From Nodularia sp. NIES-3585 (GTDB taxonomy: Bacteria > Cyanobacteriota > Cyanobacteriia > Cyanobacteriales > Nostocaceae), in contig NZ_BDUB01000001.1 in assembly GCF_002218065.1 (NCBI RefSeq), forward strand, positions 817,567 to 881,566: a stretch of 64,000 nucleotides of DNA, given 5' to 3'. Numbering within the stretch: the stretch's first letter is position 1; every line of letters begins with the position of its first letter. Below, piece after piece: positions 53,096-62,365 of the stretch. Under the pieces are notes generated by a model, which was given only the letters and a program-made list of their open reading frames with translations, made no database searches and had not been told where the DNA came from. Made by a program: the position numbers and the translations under genes.

Positions 53096-53186
53096 AGGAC
53101 TTACGCAAAAACTCTCTCAAACCCTTATTCCTCTGTGTTCTCTGCGTCTCTGTGGTTCCTTATTCCGTAATTTATGCGTAAGTCCT
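53096..53186. repeat. 91-bp element with 12-bp terminal inverted repeats and CTCTGTG core
   Basis: AGGACTTACGCA (53096-53107) and TGCGTAAGTCCT (53175-53186) are perfect inverted repeats. Between them is the CTCTGTGTTCTCTGCGTCTC core (53131-53160). It ends 24 bases before the HDAC-like gene. A small MITE-like structure. Confidence 0.8.
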
Positions 53187-53209
53187 AACTATAATTCACA
53201 ATATATATT

Positions 53210-54127
53210 ATGGAATTGCCAATTATTTACCACCCGGATTATATTGCACCACTGCCGCCAGGGCATCGCTTCCCGATGTCTAAGTTTGGACAACTCTATG
53301 AATTGCTTTTAGCTGAAGGTGTAGCGCAAACAGAACAATTTTACACACCAAAGCGCACACCCCCGCAGTTAATCGAGTTGGTTCATACTCCAGAGTACGT
53401 TCAAGCTTACTGTGAGGGAACACTAGAATCCAAAGCACAGCGTCGAATTGGCTTACCTTGGAGTCCAGCTTTGGTAAATCGTACCTGTGTAGCGGTTGGT
53501 GGTACAATACTTACTGCCCAGATGGCACTCAGTCAAGGTTTAGCTTGTAATACTGCTGGTGGTACTCATCATGCTTTTCCTAGTTATGGTTCTGGTTTTT
53601 GTATTTTCAACGATTTAGCGATCGCTTGTCGAGTGTTACAAAAATTGGGGCTTGTGCAGAAGGTTCTGATTGTGGATTTAGATGTGCATCAAGGAGATGG
53701 TACGGCTTTCATTTTTCAGGGAGATGAGAGTGTATTTACTTTTTCTATGCACTGTGAGGTGAATTTTCCCGGTACTAAACAAACCAGTGATTTGGATGTT
53801 TCCCTCACGGTGGGAATGGAGGATGATGTTTATTTGCAAACTCTGGCGCATTATTTACCAGATTTGTTAGCGAAAATCCAGCCTGATTTAGTATTATACG
53901 ATGCGGGGGTAGATCCTCATATAGGCGATCGCTTGGGAAAGTTAGCTTTGAGTGATACGGGGATTTTTCGCCGGGAAATGCAGGTTTTAAGTACCTGTGT
54001 GGCTGCTGGTTACCCTGTGGCTTGTGTTATTGGTGGGGGGTACGCTGATGATTTGAAGTCTCTGGTTTGGCGACATTCTTTGCTGCATCGGGCGGCTAGT
54101 CAGGTTTATTGTCAGTATGGGTTATGA
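53210..54127 (+). CDS. Histone-deacetylase-fold amidohydrolase
   Basis: Zinc amidohydrolase of the HDAC/AcuC/acetylpolyamine amidohydrolase superfamily. 305 residues. Active-site blocks: TAGGTHHAFPSYGSGFCIFN (tandem His), VDLDVHQGDGTAFIF (zinc ligands D and H), YDAGVDPH (third ligand) and GGGYADD. In bacteria such enzymes deacetylate acetyl-lysine, acetylpolyamines or acetoin-related substrates. The native substrate cannot be read. The start follows a short MITE-like element, whose insertion may have altered its promoter. Confidence 0.92.
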   Translation: MELPIIYHPDYIAPLPPGHRFPMSKFGQLYELLLAEGVAQTEQFYTPKRTPPQLIELVHTPEYVQAYCEGTLESKAQRRIGLPWSPALVNRTCVAVGGTILTAQMALSQGLACNTAGGTHHAFPSYGSGFCIFNDLAIACRVLQKLGLVQKVLIVDLDVHQGDGTAFIFQGDESVFTFSMHCEVNFPGTKQTSDLDVSLTVGMEDDVYLQTLAHYLPDLLAKIQPDLVLYDAGVDPHIGDRLGKLALSDTGIFRREMQVLSTCVAAGYPVACVIGGGYADDLKSLVWRHSLLHRAASQVYCQYGL

Positions 54128-54150
54128 GTTGGGTGAAATATGGATTAGTT

Positions 54151-54180
54151 TCGCGCAAAGGCGCAAAGGCGCAAAGGAAG
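54151..54180. repeat. GCGCAAAGGCGCAAAGG tandem core
   Basis: Three units of GCGCAAAG, a member of the same core family (compare 36878-36902). Located between the HDAC-like gene and the helicase gene. Confidence 0.7.
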
Positions 54181-54306
54181 AGGAGGAAGAGAATTGGAGG
54201 CGGCTTTATGTGGAAATACTAGACATTTTTATCTGTGGTTTTTGACTTTTTCCCCAAATACTAAGGTTGATCATCTTACCCCATAACAGGATTTTTACGC
54301 GTATTT

Positions 54307-57300
54307 ATGCCCACTTTTTCTAACAATCGTAATTTCCAAGACTGGAGCTATAAATGTGTTGGAGCAGTGGCTAAGGATGAGATAATAAATTTATTGGGTG
54401 ATCAAGTTTGTCTGTTTTATGTGCGTCGTCAAGGTGCGGGTAAACATCAAAATGAGGAAATTTGGCAGTTAACAATTGCTACGGATAGGGATGATTTTCC
54501 TTTACCTGTAACTTTGGAAAAGCAAGGTAAGACTTTAGGGTTAATCGCTGCTGTTCAAGAGGATGGACGTGGTGGGTTGAAAGTTTTGTCTACTCGGTTA
54601 CTACAACTTTCACGAGGACAGGCTGATGGTTATTCTGTTGCTTTTCGCTTACGTCTGCTACCTCATGATAAACATCGTTTAGGTATTCCGAAAGCCGCAT
54701 TGGCACGGATAGAAAAGATGCCAGTCTGTGGTGATCATATACCTACTGAAGACCAATTGCAAGCTTGGAAGGCATTTTTGCAAATTGAGGAAAATATCGC
54801 GAAAGCACGTCAGTTTTGTGTGGCTTTTGTCGGTAATGATTATGGCAATAATCCTAGACAAATTACTTTTGAGGTAGATGTTAATTCAGCTACTCTTGAT
54901 GGTTCTGAACAAAATTATTTAAATGCACCTAGTTTCTGGGAACGGGTAAAACGTTCCAAAAACCAAGAAGTTAAACTTTCGGAAACTGTTCCTACAGGAA
55001 AACTTACTTATAAAATTCCTAAATTCGGTTCAATTGAAAAAGTTGATCCGAAAAATTGTTTAATTAAAGTGAAGTTAGAACGGGAATTGGCTGAATATAT
55101 CTCTACACAACGTTATCAGCCGCCAGTCAAGGGATTTTTGTTTTTTGATGCTGCTGGTGATATTCAACAAGTTCGCCGGAAGAAGGAAGCTTTAGAACAA
55201 TTAAAGCACGGACAAACTCAAAATCCTTACTTGGGTAATTTCTTATTCGATGCTTCCCAAGCAAGGGGAATCAAAAAAACTGTGGAACTTCAAGGGGATG
55301 ATTTGTTATTATCTTCTGCTAATGCTGGACAAAAAGCCGCAGTGGAGAAGGTATTAGCATCTGAGGATTTAGTTCTTATCCAAGGTCCGCCGGGTACTGG
55401 TAAAACTACGGTAATTGCTGAGATTTGCTATCAAATAGCCCTGCGGGGTGGACGCACTCTCATTGCTTCTCAGGCTAATCTCGCTGTGGATAATGCCCTT
55501 AGTCGATTAGTTCATAACCCCGTTATTCGGGCTGTACGCAAAGGACGCGCTGAGAGAGTCGGGGAAGAAGGACAGCCATTTTTAGAAGATAAAGTGATTG
55601 GGACATGGTTGGAAAATACGGCTACTGACTGTGAAAATAGTCTGGATAAACGTCTGGAAAATGTGCAGATTTTTAAGAGTTTGTTGGTTGAGTTACCAAA
55701 ATTTACAGATTATTTAAGTTTAGAGTCTGACCTAAATCAGCAACAAAATGCATTAAATCAGGAAAAGGAAACTTTAGCAGCAAACTTTGAAATTCAAGAA
55801 GCAATTTTTCAAGAAAATTCAACTCAGAAAAATCAGCTTGAGTCTATCCAGTTAGGATTAAATTATCTCCTCAATAATGCACAAAACATTAATTGGGAAG
55901 CGCCGGAGGTCAAAAATTGTTTACCACATCTTCAGCCATATACAGAGGGTAATGTTTTAATTCAAGATTTTTTGACTAATGTTAGTCAAGCTATCAATTA
56001 CACTGATGAACTTGGTTTAGTTCGTCCTGCTTATGGTGCATTTGGTTTAGCAGTTTGGTTGCGTGAAAGTGTAGCTGATAAAATTGCTGATTTTAAAGTA
56101 GCATTCGCTTACGCCCAAGATGCCATTTTGGAAATGTCGGAAGTTGCAGAAGCGGTATCGCTGATTCCACAAAATTCTTCTCATCTGAATTTACCAGAAA
56201 TAGATGAGCCGGAATTTCTCGCTAAACGGCAAATTTTACAGCAGACGATTCAAGGTTGGCAAAATCGCCAACGCGAAATTGATTATGTGATTGCAGCTAT
56301 TAAGGAATGGAAGTCTACAGCCTCTTTGATTTTATATCAAACAGTCAAGGAATGTCAGCTATCGGGACAAGTATTAACAGAAGATTTGCTGCAATTACCA
56401 TTGGGTTTGCTGATGTTCGCGAATCAATTAAAATTAACTATAGTACCAAAGAAGTATCAGATACATTTGCCAGATTGGAAGTCTTTAGACAAAGCTGTAA
56501 CTTATGAAACACAGGGCGGCTTTGTTGATAGAATCGGTAAACAGTATAATTTTAGTTACTTTTTAGAGCATAATTTTAGTCAAATTCCCATCGTGCTATC
56601 AGCAAGCGATCGCACTCAATGGCGTAAAATATATGAAGAGTTTAAAAATTATCAACTCCTCAATCCAAATCAGCGTAAATTGCTGGTAGAAAATACCCAG
56701 TTGTTTTTAATCAGGATGCAAAAAGTATATGGTAAAGCCTGGGAACTAAATAACCTCGACTCGACTGTGAAATACATTAGCGAAGACTTACTCGCCAACA
56801 TCCTCACCAATGCGCGTCAATGTATCGCACGAGTTAAGGCTGAAACTGAACAGCAGCTTCAGTCTTTTCAACAGCAATTACTTGAACTTGAGAAATACAG
56901 AACTACCCAAGCACAAATATCTGCTACTTCATCTCAAATCGCATCTGCTAATTTCAAGCTGGAAGAAGTTATCAAGATTTTGCAGTTACTAACCCAACAG
57001 CAAAATGTTCCTGACAAATTACGCGCTTTAGTTACAGAATATCTGACAACGCAATCAAAAATTTGGGAACATTCTTCAGAATTTGCAACTCAGGTAAATG
57101 CTGGGGTAAGTTACCTAAACAATTTAGAAACTTTAATTTCCTCAATTGCACCTTTCCAAGTCTTAGAGACTATCAAAAAGTCTTTAGATGAGCAAACCAC
57201 AATTATAGAACAAGAAAATGTACTTGCTCAAAAGCAACTGAAAAAAATCTCAGCCCAAATTAAGAAGTTAGATAAACAACCACAAATACAGCCAACCGAA

Positions 57301-58533
57301 GATTTAATTTTATCAAGAAATTGGTGGGAAAGTTTCTGGCACACCATACCTGATAAATTTCAGCCAGAAGCTAGCCATAGGGATTTATTTAATCTGGAAT
57401 TTTTACACACCATAAAAGCACAGTTTGATGCTTGGCAAAACCAACTGACTGAAGAGGAAAATTATCTCAGCCGCTACCAGGATTTTACCAAAGATTGGAT
57501 CGCTAAAGTGAAAAATCCATCAGAGCGCGATCGCAACGATTTAAGACGCATTTATTTAGATAACGCTAACGTCGTCGGTATCACTTGTGTACAAGCTGCA
57601 AATTACAATTTTTCCCAGGAATTTAAAGCTTTTGATGTCGTTATCATCGATGAAGTCAGTAAGTGTACTCCACCAGAATTACTCATCCCCGCTTTAAAAG
57701 GCAAAAAGTTAGTCTTGGTAGGTGACCATCGACAATTACCACCTATGCTTGATACTAGCACAGTGGAAGAAGTTGCCCAATCACTAGGAAGTACAAAATT
57801 AGAACTGCAATTTTTAGAAGAATCATTATTTAAAATTCAGTTTGAAGCTGCTGATAAAAGCATCAAACAAATGCTGAATACACAATATAGAATGCACCCC
57901 TTTATTATGGGAGCAATCAATCAGTTTTATCAGGGTAAACTAGAATGTGGACTTTTAGAACCTGACACCCAACGCGCCCATCATTTGACAGGGGAAATTA
58001 TCCAAAAAAATCACCATCTTGTTTGGGTAAAAATGCCCAGAGAAGCGAAATTTCAAGAAGAACGGGAAAATACTTCCTATTTTAATCCTCGTGAAATTGA
58101 TGTCATTCAAAGCTTGTGTCAGCAATTTGAAAACACTTGGGCTGCTAAAGTTGTGAATGGTGAACCCAAAAAGGAAATTGCAGTAATTACATTTTATGGC
58201 GCACAATTGAAAAAAATTGATGACCGTTTACAACCTGAACTTTTTCCTTCATTGGAAATTCGTACGGGTACAGTTGATAGGTTTCAGGGAATGGAACGCC
58301 CTGTGGTAATAGTAAGTATGGTGCGGAATAATCATCAAGGCGATGTCGGTTTTGCCAAAAAACCCGAACGGGTGAATGTGGCTTTTTCTCGCGCCCAAGA
58401 ATTACTCGTAATTGTGGGTTGTCACGATTTATTTACCCGCCAAGGTGGAAAAGTTGGAAGTATGTATTTAGAGATTTCTCATACTGTAGATAGTCAAGGA
58501 GGTTTCGTTGATGTTTCTCGCTGCTACGGCTAA
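54307..58533 (+). CDS. Giant SF1 (COG1112/UPF1-like) helicase with a coiled-coil insertion
   Basis: 1408 residues. The first ~340 residues are unrecognised (FSNNRNFQDWSYKCVGAVAK). Walker A QGPPGTGKTTVIAEICYQIA is near residue 358, motif Ia follows (LIASQANLAVDNALSRL), and Walker B VVIIDEVSKCTPPELL is near 1110, with motif III LVGDHRQLPPM. Motif IV is QYRMHPFIMGAINQFYQGKL, motif V VDRFQGMERPVVIVS and motif VI RVNVAFSRAQELLVIVG. Between Ia and II lie about 700 residues instead of the usual 100-250, with heptad-rich stretches near residues 470-520, 835-895 and 955-1000. The gene overlaps and ribosome-couples to a PLD-type gene, so the two probably act together on nucleic acid. Confidence 0.85.
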   Translation: MPTFSNNRNFQDWSYKCVGAVAKDEIINLLGDQVCLFYVRRQGAGKHQNEEIWQLTIATDRDDFPLPVTLEKQGKTLGLIAAVQEDGRGGLKVLSTRLLQLSRGQADGYSVAFRLRLLPHDKHRLGIPKAALARIEKMPVCGDHIPTEDQLQAWKAFLQIEENIAKARQFCVAFVGNDYGNNPRQITFEVDVNSATLDGSEQNYLNAPSFWERVKRSKNQEVKLSETVPTGKLTYKIPKFGSIEKVDPKNCLIKVKLERELAEYISTQRYQPPVKGFLFFDAAGDIQQVRRKKEALEQLKHGQTQNPYLGNFLFDASQARGIKKTVELQGDDLLLSSANAGQKAAVEKVLASEDLVLIQGPPGTGKTTVIAEICYQIALRGGRTLIASQANLAVDNALSRLVHNPVIRAVRKGRAERVGEEGQPFLEDKVIGTWLENTATDCENSLDKRLENVQIFKSLLVELPKFTDYLSLESDLNQQQNALNQEKETLAANFEIQEAIFQENSTQKNQLESIQLGLNYLLNNAQNINWEAPEVKNCLPHLQPYTEGNVLIQDFLTNVSQAINYTDELGLVRPAYGAFGLAVWLRESVADKIADFKVAFAYAQDAILEMSEVAEAVSLIPQNSSHLNLPEIDEPEFLAKRQILQQTIQGWQNRQREIDYVIAAIKEWKSTASLILYQTVKECQLSGQVLTEDLLQLPLGLLMFANQLKLTIVPKKYQIHLPDWKSLDKAVTYETQGGFVDRIGKQYNFSYFLEHNFSQIPIVLSASDRTQWRKIYEEFKNYQLLNPNQRKLLVENTQLFLIRMQKVYGKAWELNNLDSTVKYISEDLLANILTNARQCIARVKAETEQQLQSFQQQLLELEKYRTTQAQISATSSQIASANFKLEEVIKILQLLTQQQNVPDKLRALVTEYLTTQSKIWEHSSEFATQVNAGVSYLNNLETLISSIAPFQVLETIKKSLDEQTTIIEQENVLAQKQLKKISAQIKKLDKQPQIQPTEDLILSRNWWESFWHTIPDKFQPEASHRDLFNLEFLHTIKAQFDAWQNQLTEEENYLSRYQDFTKDWIAKVKNPSERDRNDLRRIYLDNANVVGITCVQAANYNFSQEFKAFDVVIIDEVSKCTPPELLIPALKGKKLVLVGDHRQLPPMLDTSTVEEVAQSLGSTKLELQFLEESLFKIQFEAADKSIKQMLNTQYRMHPFIMGAINQFYQGKLECGLLEPDTQRAHHLTGEIIQKNHHLVWVKMPREAKFQEERENTSYFNPREIDVIQSLCQQFENTWAAKVVNGEPKKEIAVITFYGAQLKKIDDRLQPELFPSLEIRTGTVDRFQGMERPVVIVSMVRNNHQGDVGFAKKPERVNVAFSRAQELLVIVGCHDLFTRQGGKVGSMYLEISHTVDSQGGFVDVSRCYG

Positions 58534-60289
58534 ACCTATTGACGAAAAACTCAGAAATTTAGTAGATGAAATTACAGCCGAAAATCCTGATTTATCAATT
58601 TTAGCCGCCCGTGAATTTCGCTATAGTTTACATCAAACTCCTGTAGAATTATCTATTAAGGAACCGCGCGAGTTTAACGTCCTCGAAGAATTTATTATCC
58701 GCGCTGGAATTGAATTTACACCTCCACCCACAGAGGATGAATTAGCATCTATATTAGGACTTGATCCGATATTTGTTCGTAATACTACCGCAAATCTGCA
58801 AGCATTACAAACTTTATCCGCAACATCGCCGATTACAGTTACAGATGAAGGGCGAGATTTTTACGCCAAAGGTTCTGTACCACAGCCGCCTTACCCTATC
58901 CAAATATACGCTGTTTCCGATGCTTTAGACGGAAAGCTGATATTTCATGCTGAACCATTAAATGATGTCTCTTTAAGTTTACCTGATTTAGCCGAATTTA
59001 TTAAAATTGCTCGTAAAATTAATGATATATCTGCTTTAACAATTGAGAAGTTACAGAAATGTATTCAGTTGTCAGGTTTGGATTTTCATGTCCCAGAATT
59101 AGGCAAAATTGTTACTAGCTGTAAAGTTTTAGCCCCGGCGCAAATAATTTGGAAAAATATATCTTTGTTGGTGATTTTTGATGCTGTGAAAAATACATTG
59201 CGTATCCAAATCAGAAATGGTAAGCAAGTTTTAGAATCAGCATCAAAACGCATGGAATTACTGCAAGCTAAAGGCAAAATACCTTGGCAAACTTTATGCA
59301 AATTATCTAATGAAGCCATCAATTTTGAGCGTGAAGCTATTCTGAATCATAAAAATGACGAAATAGAATCTAGAGTTGCAAAACTTAGCAAAGGAGCTTT
59401 AAAGTTAAGCGATGCCGAAGTTATTCCCGCTGTTCGAGAAGTTTTAAATTCTGCAAAACGTCAAATTATCATCTCCTGTCCGAGGTTGAATCAAGCTGTT
59501 ATCAATGCAGAATTTTTAAGTTTGTTGCAAAAATTAGCTAATCGTGGAGTGTGGATTTTAATTGGATATAGAATTTCACCAGAAGCAGCAGAGGTAGAAA
59601 AAAAACTCTGTGCTATCAAAACTCCTCATGGTTTACCCTCGGTACAATTTTTCTTTTTGGAAAATTCCCATATTAAAGAAGTTATAATTGACCAAAAAAA
59701 TCATTTTTATGGATTTTTTGATTTGGTAAACTGTGGTGGTGAATATTTACCAAACGGTGAGTCTGTTTATCAGGTTACTATTCCCCAGCAAGTAGCTGAA
59801 GCATATCAATTTGTGGCTCATGGTTGCCACAATCATGCCCAAACACAATGGAATATTGCTTTGGAAAAACGCGATTTTCAATCAGCTGCTGAAGCTTTGT
59901 GCGTTTGGGGAGCGTTGAATATGCAAAATATCGGACTTCAGGAAATAGAAGAAAGCAATTGGTTGGAACTTCTCCCCGTGTGGTTGAATATCATATTTCA
60001 CGATTTAATGTCACACAAAATTATAGATGATTCCATCAGCTTCACTACTGCACTTTCTCTGCTGAGTCAGCTTTCAGGGGAGTCAGCTTGTATTGATGAG
60101 TTACAGGAAGGATGGCGGAAAGTTATTCAGGCGATCGCATCTATTCAACCTGAATCTGCTTTAAGCTTACTTAATGATCAAGTTTGGGCGGATTTTATCC
60201 GTCTCAAGATTGTTCAGGAGCATGATTCGCGCGATAATTTTATTTTACCACCAAGTAAACCTCCAAGGAAGAAGAGAGGGGAAAGTTAA
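58511..60289 (+). CDS. PLD-type (HxKx4D) protein, helicase partner
   Basis: 592 residues from ATG 58511, inside the end of the helicase gene (23-base overlap); AAGGAGG lies before it in the helicase sequence. The N-terminal ~250 residues are unrecognised. The C-terminal half holds a phospholipase-D-like fold: RQIIISCPRLNQAVINAEFL, then LANRGVWILIGYRISP, then SHIKEVIIDQKNHFYGFFDL, whose HIKEVIID fits HxKx4D. Only one such motif is seen, so a dimer is expected as in bacterial PLD nucleases. The C-terminal 150 residues are helical. Predicted nuclease; no substrate is known. Confidence 0.75.
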   Translation: MFLAATAKPIDEKLRNLVDEITAENPDLSILAAREFRYSLHQTPVELSIKEPREFNVLEEFIIRAGIEFTPPPTEDELASILGLDPIFVRNTTANLQALQTLSATSPITVTDEGRDFYAKGSVPQPPYPIQIYAVSDALDGKLIFHAEPLNDVSLSLPDLAEFIKIARKINDISALTIEKLQKCIQLSGLDFHVPELGKIVTSCKVLAPAQIIWKNISLLVIFDAVKNTLRIQIRNGKQVLESASKRMELLQAKGKIPWQTLCKLSNEAINFEREAILNHKNDEIESRVAKLSKGALKLSDAEVIPAVREVLNSAKRQIIISCPRLNQAVINAEFLSLLQKLANRGVWILIGYRISPEAAEVEKKLCAIKTPHGLPSVQFFFLENSHIKEVIIDQKNHFYGFFDLVNCGGEYLPNGESVYQVTIPQQVAEAYQFVAHGCHNHAQTQWNIALEKRDFQSAAEALCVWGALNMQNIGLQEIEESNWLELLPVWLNIIFHDLMSHKIIDDSISFTTALSLLSQLSGESACIDELQEGWRKVIQAIASIQPESALSLLNDQVWADFIRLKIVQEHDSRDNFILPPSKPPRKKRGES

Positions 60290-60314
60290 GGTTTTTTGGT
60301 GTGGGGAATGGATT

Positions 60315-60403
60315 AGTGTCACGCAGAGGCGCAGAGGCGCGGAGGAGAGGAGGAGAAGAAACATACTCTTAGCTCTGTGTCCTCTGTGTCTCTGTGGTTC
60401 GTT
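60315..60403. repeat. Inverted pair of CGCAGAGG / CTCTGTG cores
   Basis: CACGCAGAGGCGCAGAGGCG at the left and CTCTGTGTCCTCTGTGTC (60373-60390) plus TCTGTGGTTCGTT at the right form an imperfect stem. The right arm is the closest match to the copy inside uvrA (6100-6130). Confidence 0.75.
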
Positions 60404-60504
60404 AATTCTTAAATAAGTCTAAATTTTAAGTTAATTTAAATGTAGACGCAGAAATTCGTCTAATTCGATACAATTCTTAGATTAGGAGAGGCGAGGAGAA
60501 CAAA

Positions 60505-61644
60505 GTGGTTCTATTAAAAGGCTTCGAGATTGAGATGTATACTGGTACGCCTCAAGGTGAAATAGTCGGTCTCTCCGACAAAATTGTGGAATCTTTGGAT
60601 GGGTTTGTCCGCGAACCGGATAGCCGCAATGTGGAATACATTACCCAGCCATTGAGTAGTTATGAAAATTTATTGTGTGCTTTGCTGCGTCCCCGGCGAC
60701 AGTTACGCAGCTATCTTCAGAGTTTGGGCAATTACACTCTGATTCCTGGTAGTACTTTGTCTTTGGGTGGCAGCGATCGCTTTTTTCGCTCTGACCCCAA
60801 GAACCCCTATCATGACTACATTCAAAATACTTACGGGACGAAGGTAGTTACTGCCAGCGTTCATATTAATATCGGCATCAGTGACCCAGAAATATTAATG
60901 CGGGCTTGTCGGCTGATTCGGTTAGAAGCCCCTTTATTTCTCGCTTTGAGTGCCTCGTCTCCTTTCCTGGATGGCAATGCAACCGGTAATCATTCCAGTC
61001 GTTGGGCTGTGTTTCCCCAAACGCCCGCCCATGTCCCGTTATTTACCAGCCACGCCCATCATATTCAATGGGTAGAAGCACAAATAGCGGCTGGAACTAT
61101 GCAAAATGTCCGGCATTTGTGGACATCGGTGAGACCAAATGGCGATCGCCGTCCTCATGACCTAAATCGCCTGGAATTACGAATTTGTGACTTAGTTACC
61201 GATCCTATTGCTTTACTATCTATTGCCGCCTTTCTGGAGGCGCGTTTATTGCAGTTAATCGAAAACCCTGACCTCGATCCATTAACCCAAAGCACTTTTT
61301 CACATGAAGAACTGCTGTCTCTGACAGCCAGAAACGAAGCCGCCGCCGCTACTGCTAGTCTCGATGCCCAATTACAGCACTGGCAAGACGGGAGAATTAT
61401 CCTCGCTAGAGATTGGATTGCTGAACTCTATGAACAAGTTTGGGCGATCGCTAAACAACATGGTTTTAGCTGTTTCCTTTCTCCTGTGCAGAAAATTCTC
61501 CGCGAAGGTAACGAAGCCCAACAGTGGTTACAACTCCACTCAGTCGGTTTTGACTCCCAGCGTGTGATTACTCAGGCAATTGTGGCGACTGAAGACCGGG
61601 AAGTTGAACTAGAAAACAAATTGTGTTCACCTCTGGTCGCTTAA
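60505..61644 (+). CDS. gshA: Glutamate-cysteine ligase, cyanobacterial type
   Basis: First enzyme of glutathione synthesis, joining glutamate and cysteine. 379 residues; GTG start with GAGGAGAAC upstream. Family blocks: LLKGFEIEMYTGTPQGEIVG, EYITQPLSSYENLLCALL, TLSLGGSDRFFRSDPKNPYH, TASVHINIGISDPEILMRA, SASSPFLDGNATGNHSSRW, FTSHAHHIQWVEAQIA, NRLELRICDLVTDP. This is the cyanobacterial branch, distinct from E. coli GshA. A strong terminator follows. No gshB is nearby. Confidence 0.93.
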   Translation: MVLLKGFEIEMYTGTPQGEIVGLSDKIVESLDGFVREPDSRNVEYITQPLSSYENLLCALLRPRRQLRSYLQSLGNYTLIPGSTLSLGGSDRFFRSDPKNPYHDYIQNTYGTKVVTASVHINIGISDPEILMRACRLIRLEAPLFLALSASSPFLDGNATGNHSSRWAVFPQTPAHVPLFTSHAHHIQWVEAQIAAGTMQNVRHLWTSVRPNGDRRPHDLNRLELRICDLVTDPIALLSIAAFLEARLLQLIENPDLDPLTQSTFSHEELLSLTARNEAAAATASLDAQLQHWQDGRIILARDWIAELYEQVWAIAKQHGFSCFLSPVQKILREGNEAQQWLQLHSVGFDSQRVITQAIVATEDREVELENKLCSPLVA

Positions 61645-61671
61645 CTTTTCTGTCTTCATCCAAAAGGTAGA

Positions 61672-61710
61672 TTTTGGGAGAGAAACCCCGTCAGCTTTTC
61701 TCTCCCAAAA
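61672..61710. terminator. 14-bp hairpin terminator after gshA
   Basis: TTTTGGGAGAGAAA (61672-61685) pairs with TTTCTCTCCCAAAA (61697-61710), with A-run and T-run ends on either side. It lies 28 bases after the gshA stop. Confidence 0.8.
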
Positions 61711-61903
61711 ATTCTTTATGCCTCATGTCAGTCAAATTATTTCCGTTAGCAGGTTTTGACAGAATTTATTTTTTGTTTAAAAATTTTAATCACTAGGTGT
61801 TATTTGATATTTATTAAGAAAACCTATCAATGGACTCTATCTAATGATAGACTAAAAGCAATATCAGTATATAGTTATACAATTAAAGTAAATTCACTGA
61901 ACA

Positions 61904-62365
61904 ATGCCCCAGGTCGTTTTAGTTTATCCGCAAATACCCCCAAATACAGGCAATATTGCGCGTACTTGTGCCGCTACGGCTACAGAATTACATTTAGTAG
62001 CACCTTTGGGTTTTGAAATCAGCGATCGCTACCTCAAAAGAGCCGGTTTAGATTACTGGCCTTATGTCAAGCTGCATTACCACGAATCCCTAGAAGCCTT
62101 TCAAGCCACTCATCAACAACGTGGAGGTAGATGCTTAGGCTTCACCGTCAGGGGAAATTTTAATTACGCCAACTTTCAATTTCAAGATGATGATTGGTTG
62201 CTGTTTGGCAGCGAAACCACAGGCTTACCATCAACAATTCTCTCAGATTGTGATGCTACACTCTATATTCCGATGGCAGAGCCTCATGTTCGCAGCTTGA
62301 ATCTTTCGGTAAGTGTCTCCGTAAGCTTGTTTGAAGCCCGTCGTCAATTGGGTTATTTACTGTGA
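61904..62365 (+). CDS. trmL: tRNA (cytidine/uridine-34 2'-O)-methyltransferase, TrmL-type
   Basis: SpoU-family (SPOUT) enzyme that 2'-O-methylates the wobble base of certain leucine tRNAs. 153 residues, the short TrmL size. Motif 1 QVVLVYPQIPPNTGNIARTC, motif 2 LLFGSETTGLP, and the trefoil-knot motif 3 PMAEPHVRSLNLSVSVSVSL. The ATG is preceded by an AT-rich leader. Likely monocistronic, between gshA and the long leader of the cell-wall gene. Confidence 0.93.
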   Translation: MPQVVLVYPQIPPNTGNIARTCAATATELHLVAPLGFEISDRYLKRAGLDYWPYVKLHYHESLEAFQATHQQRGGRCLGFTVRGNFNYANFQFQDDDWLLFGSETTGLPSTILSDCDATLYIPMAEPHVRSLNLSVSVSVSLFEARRQLGYLL

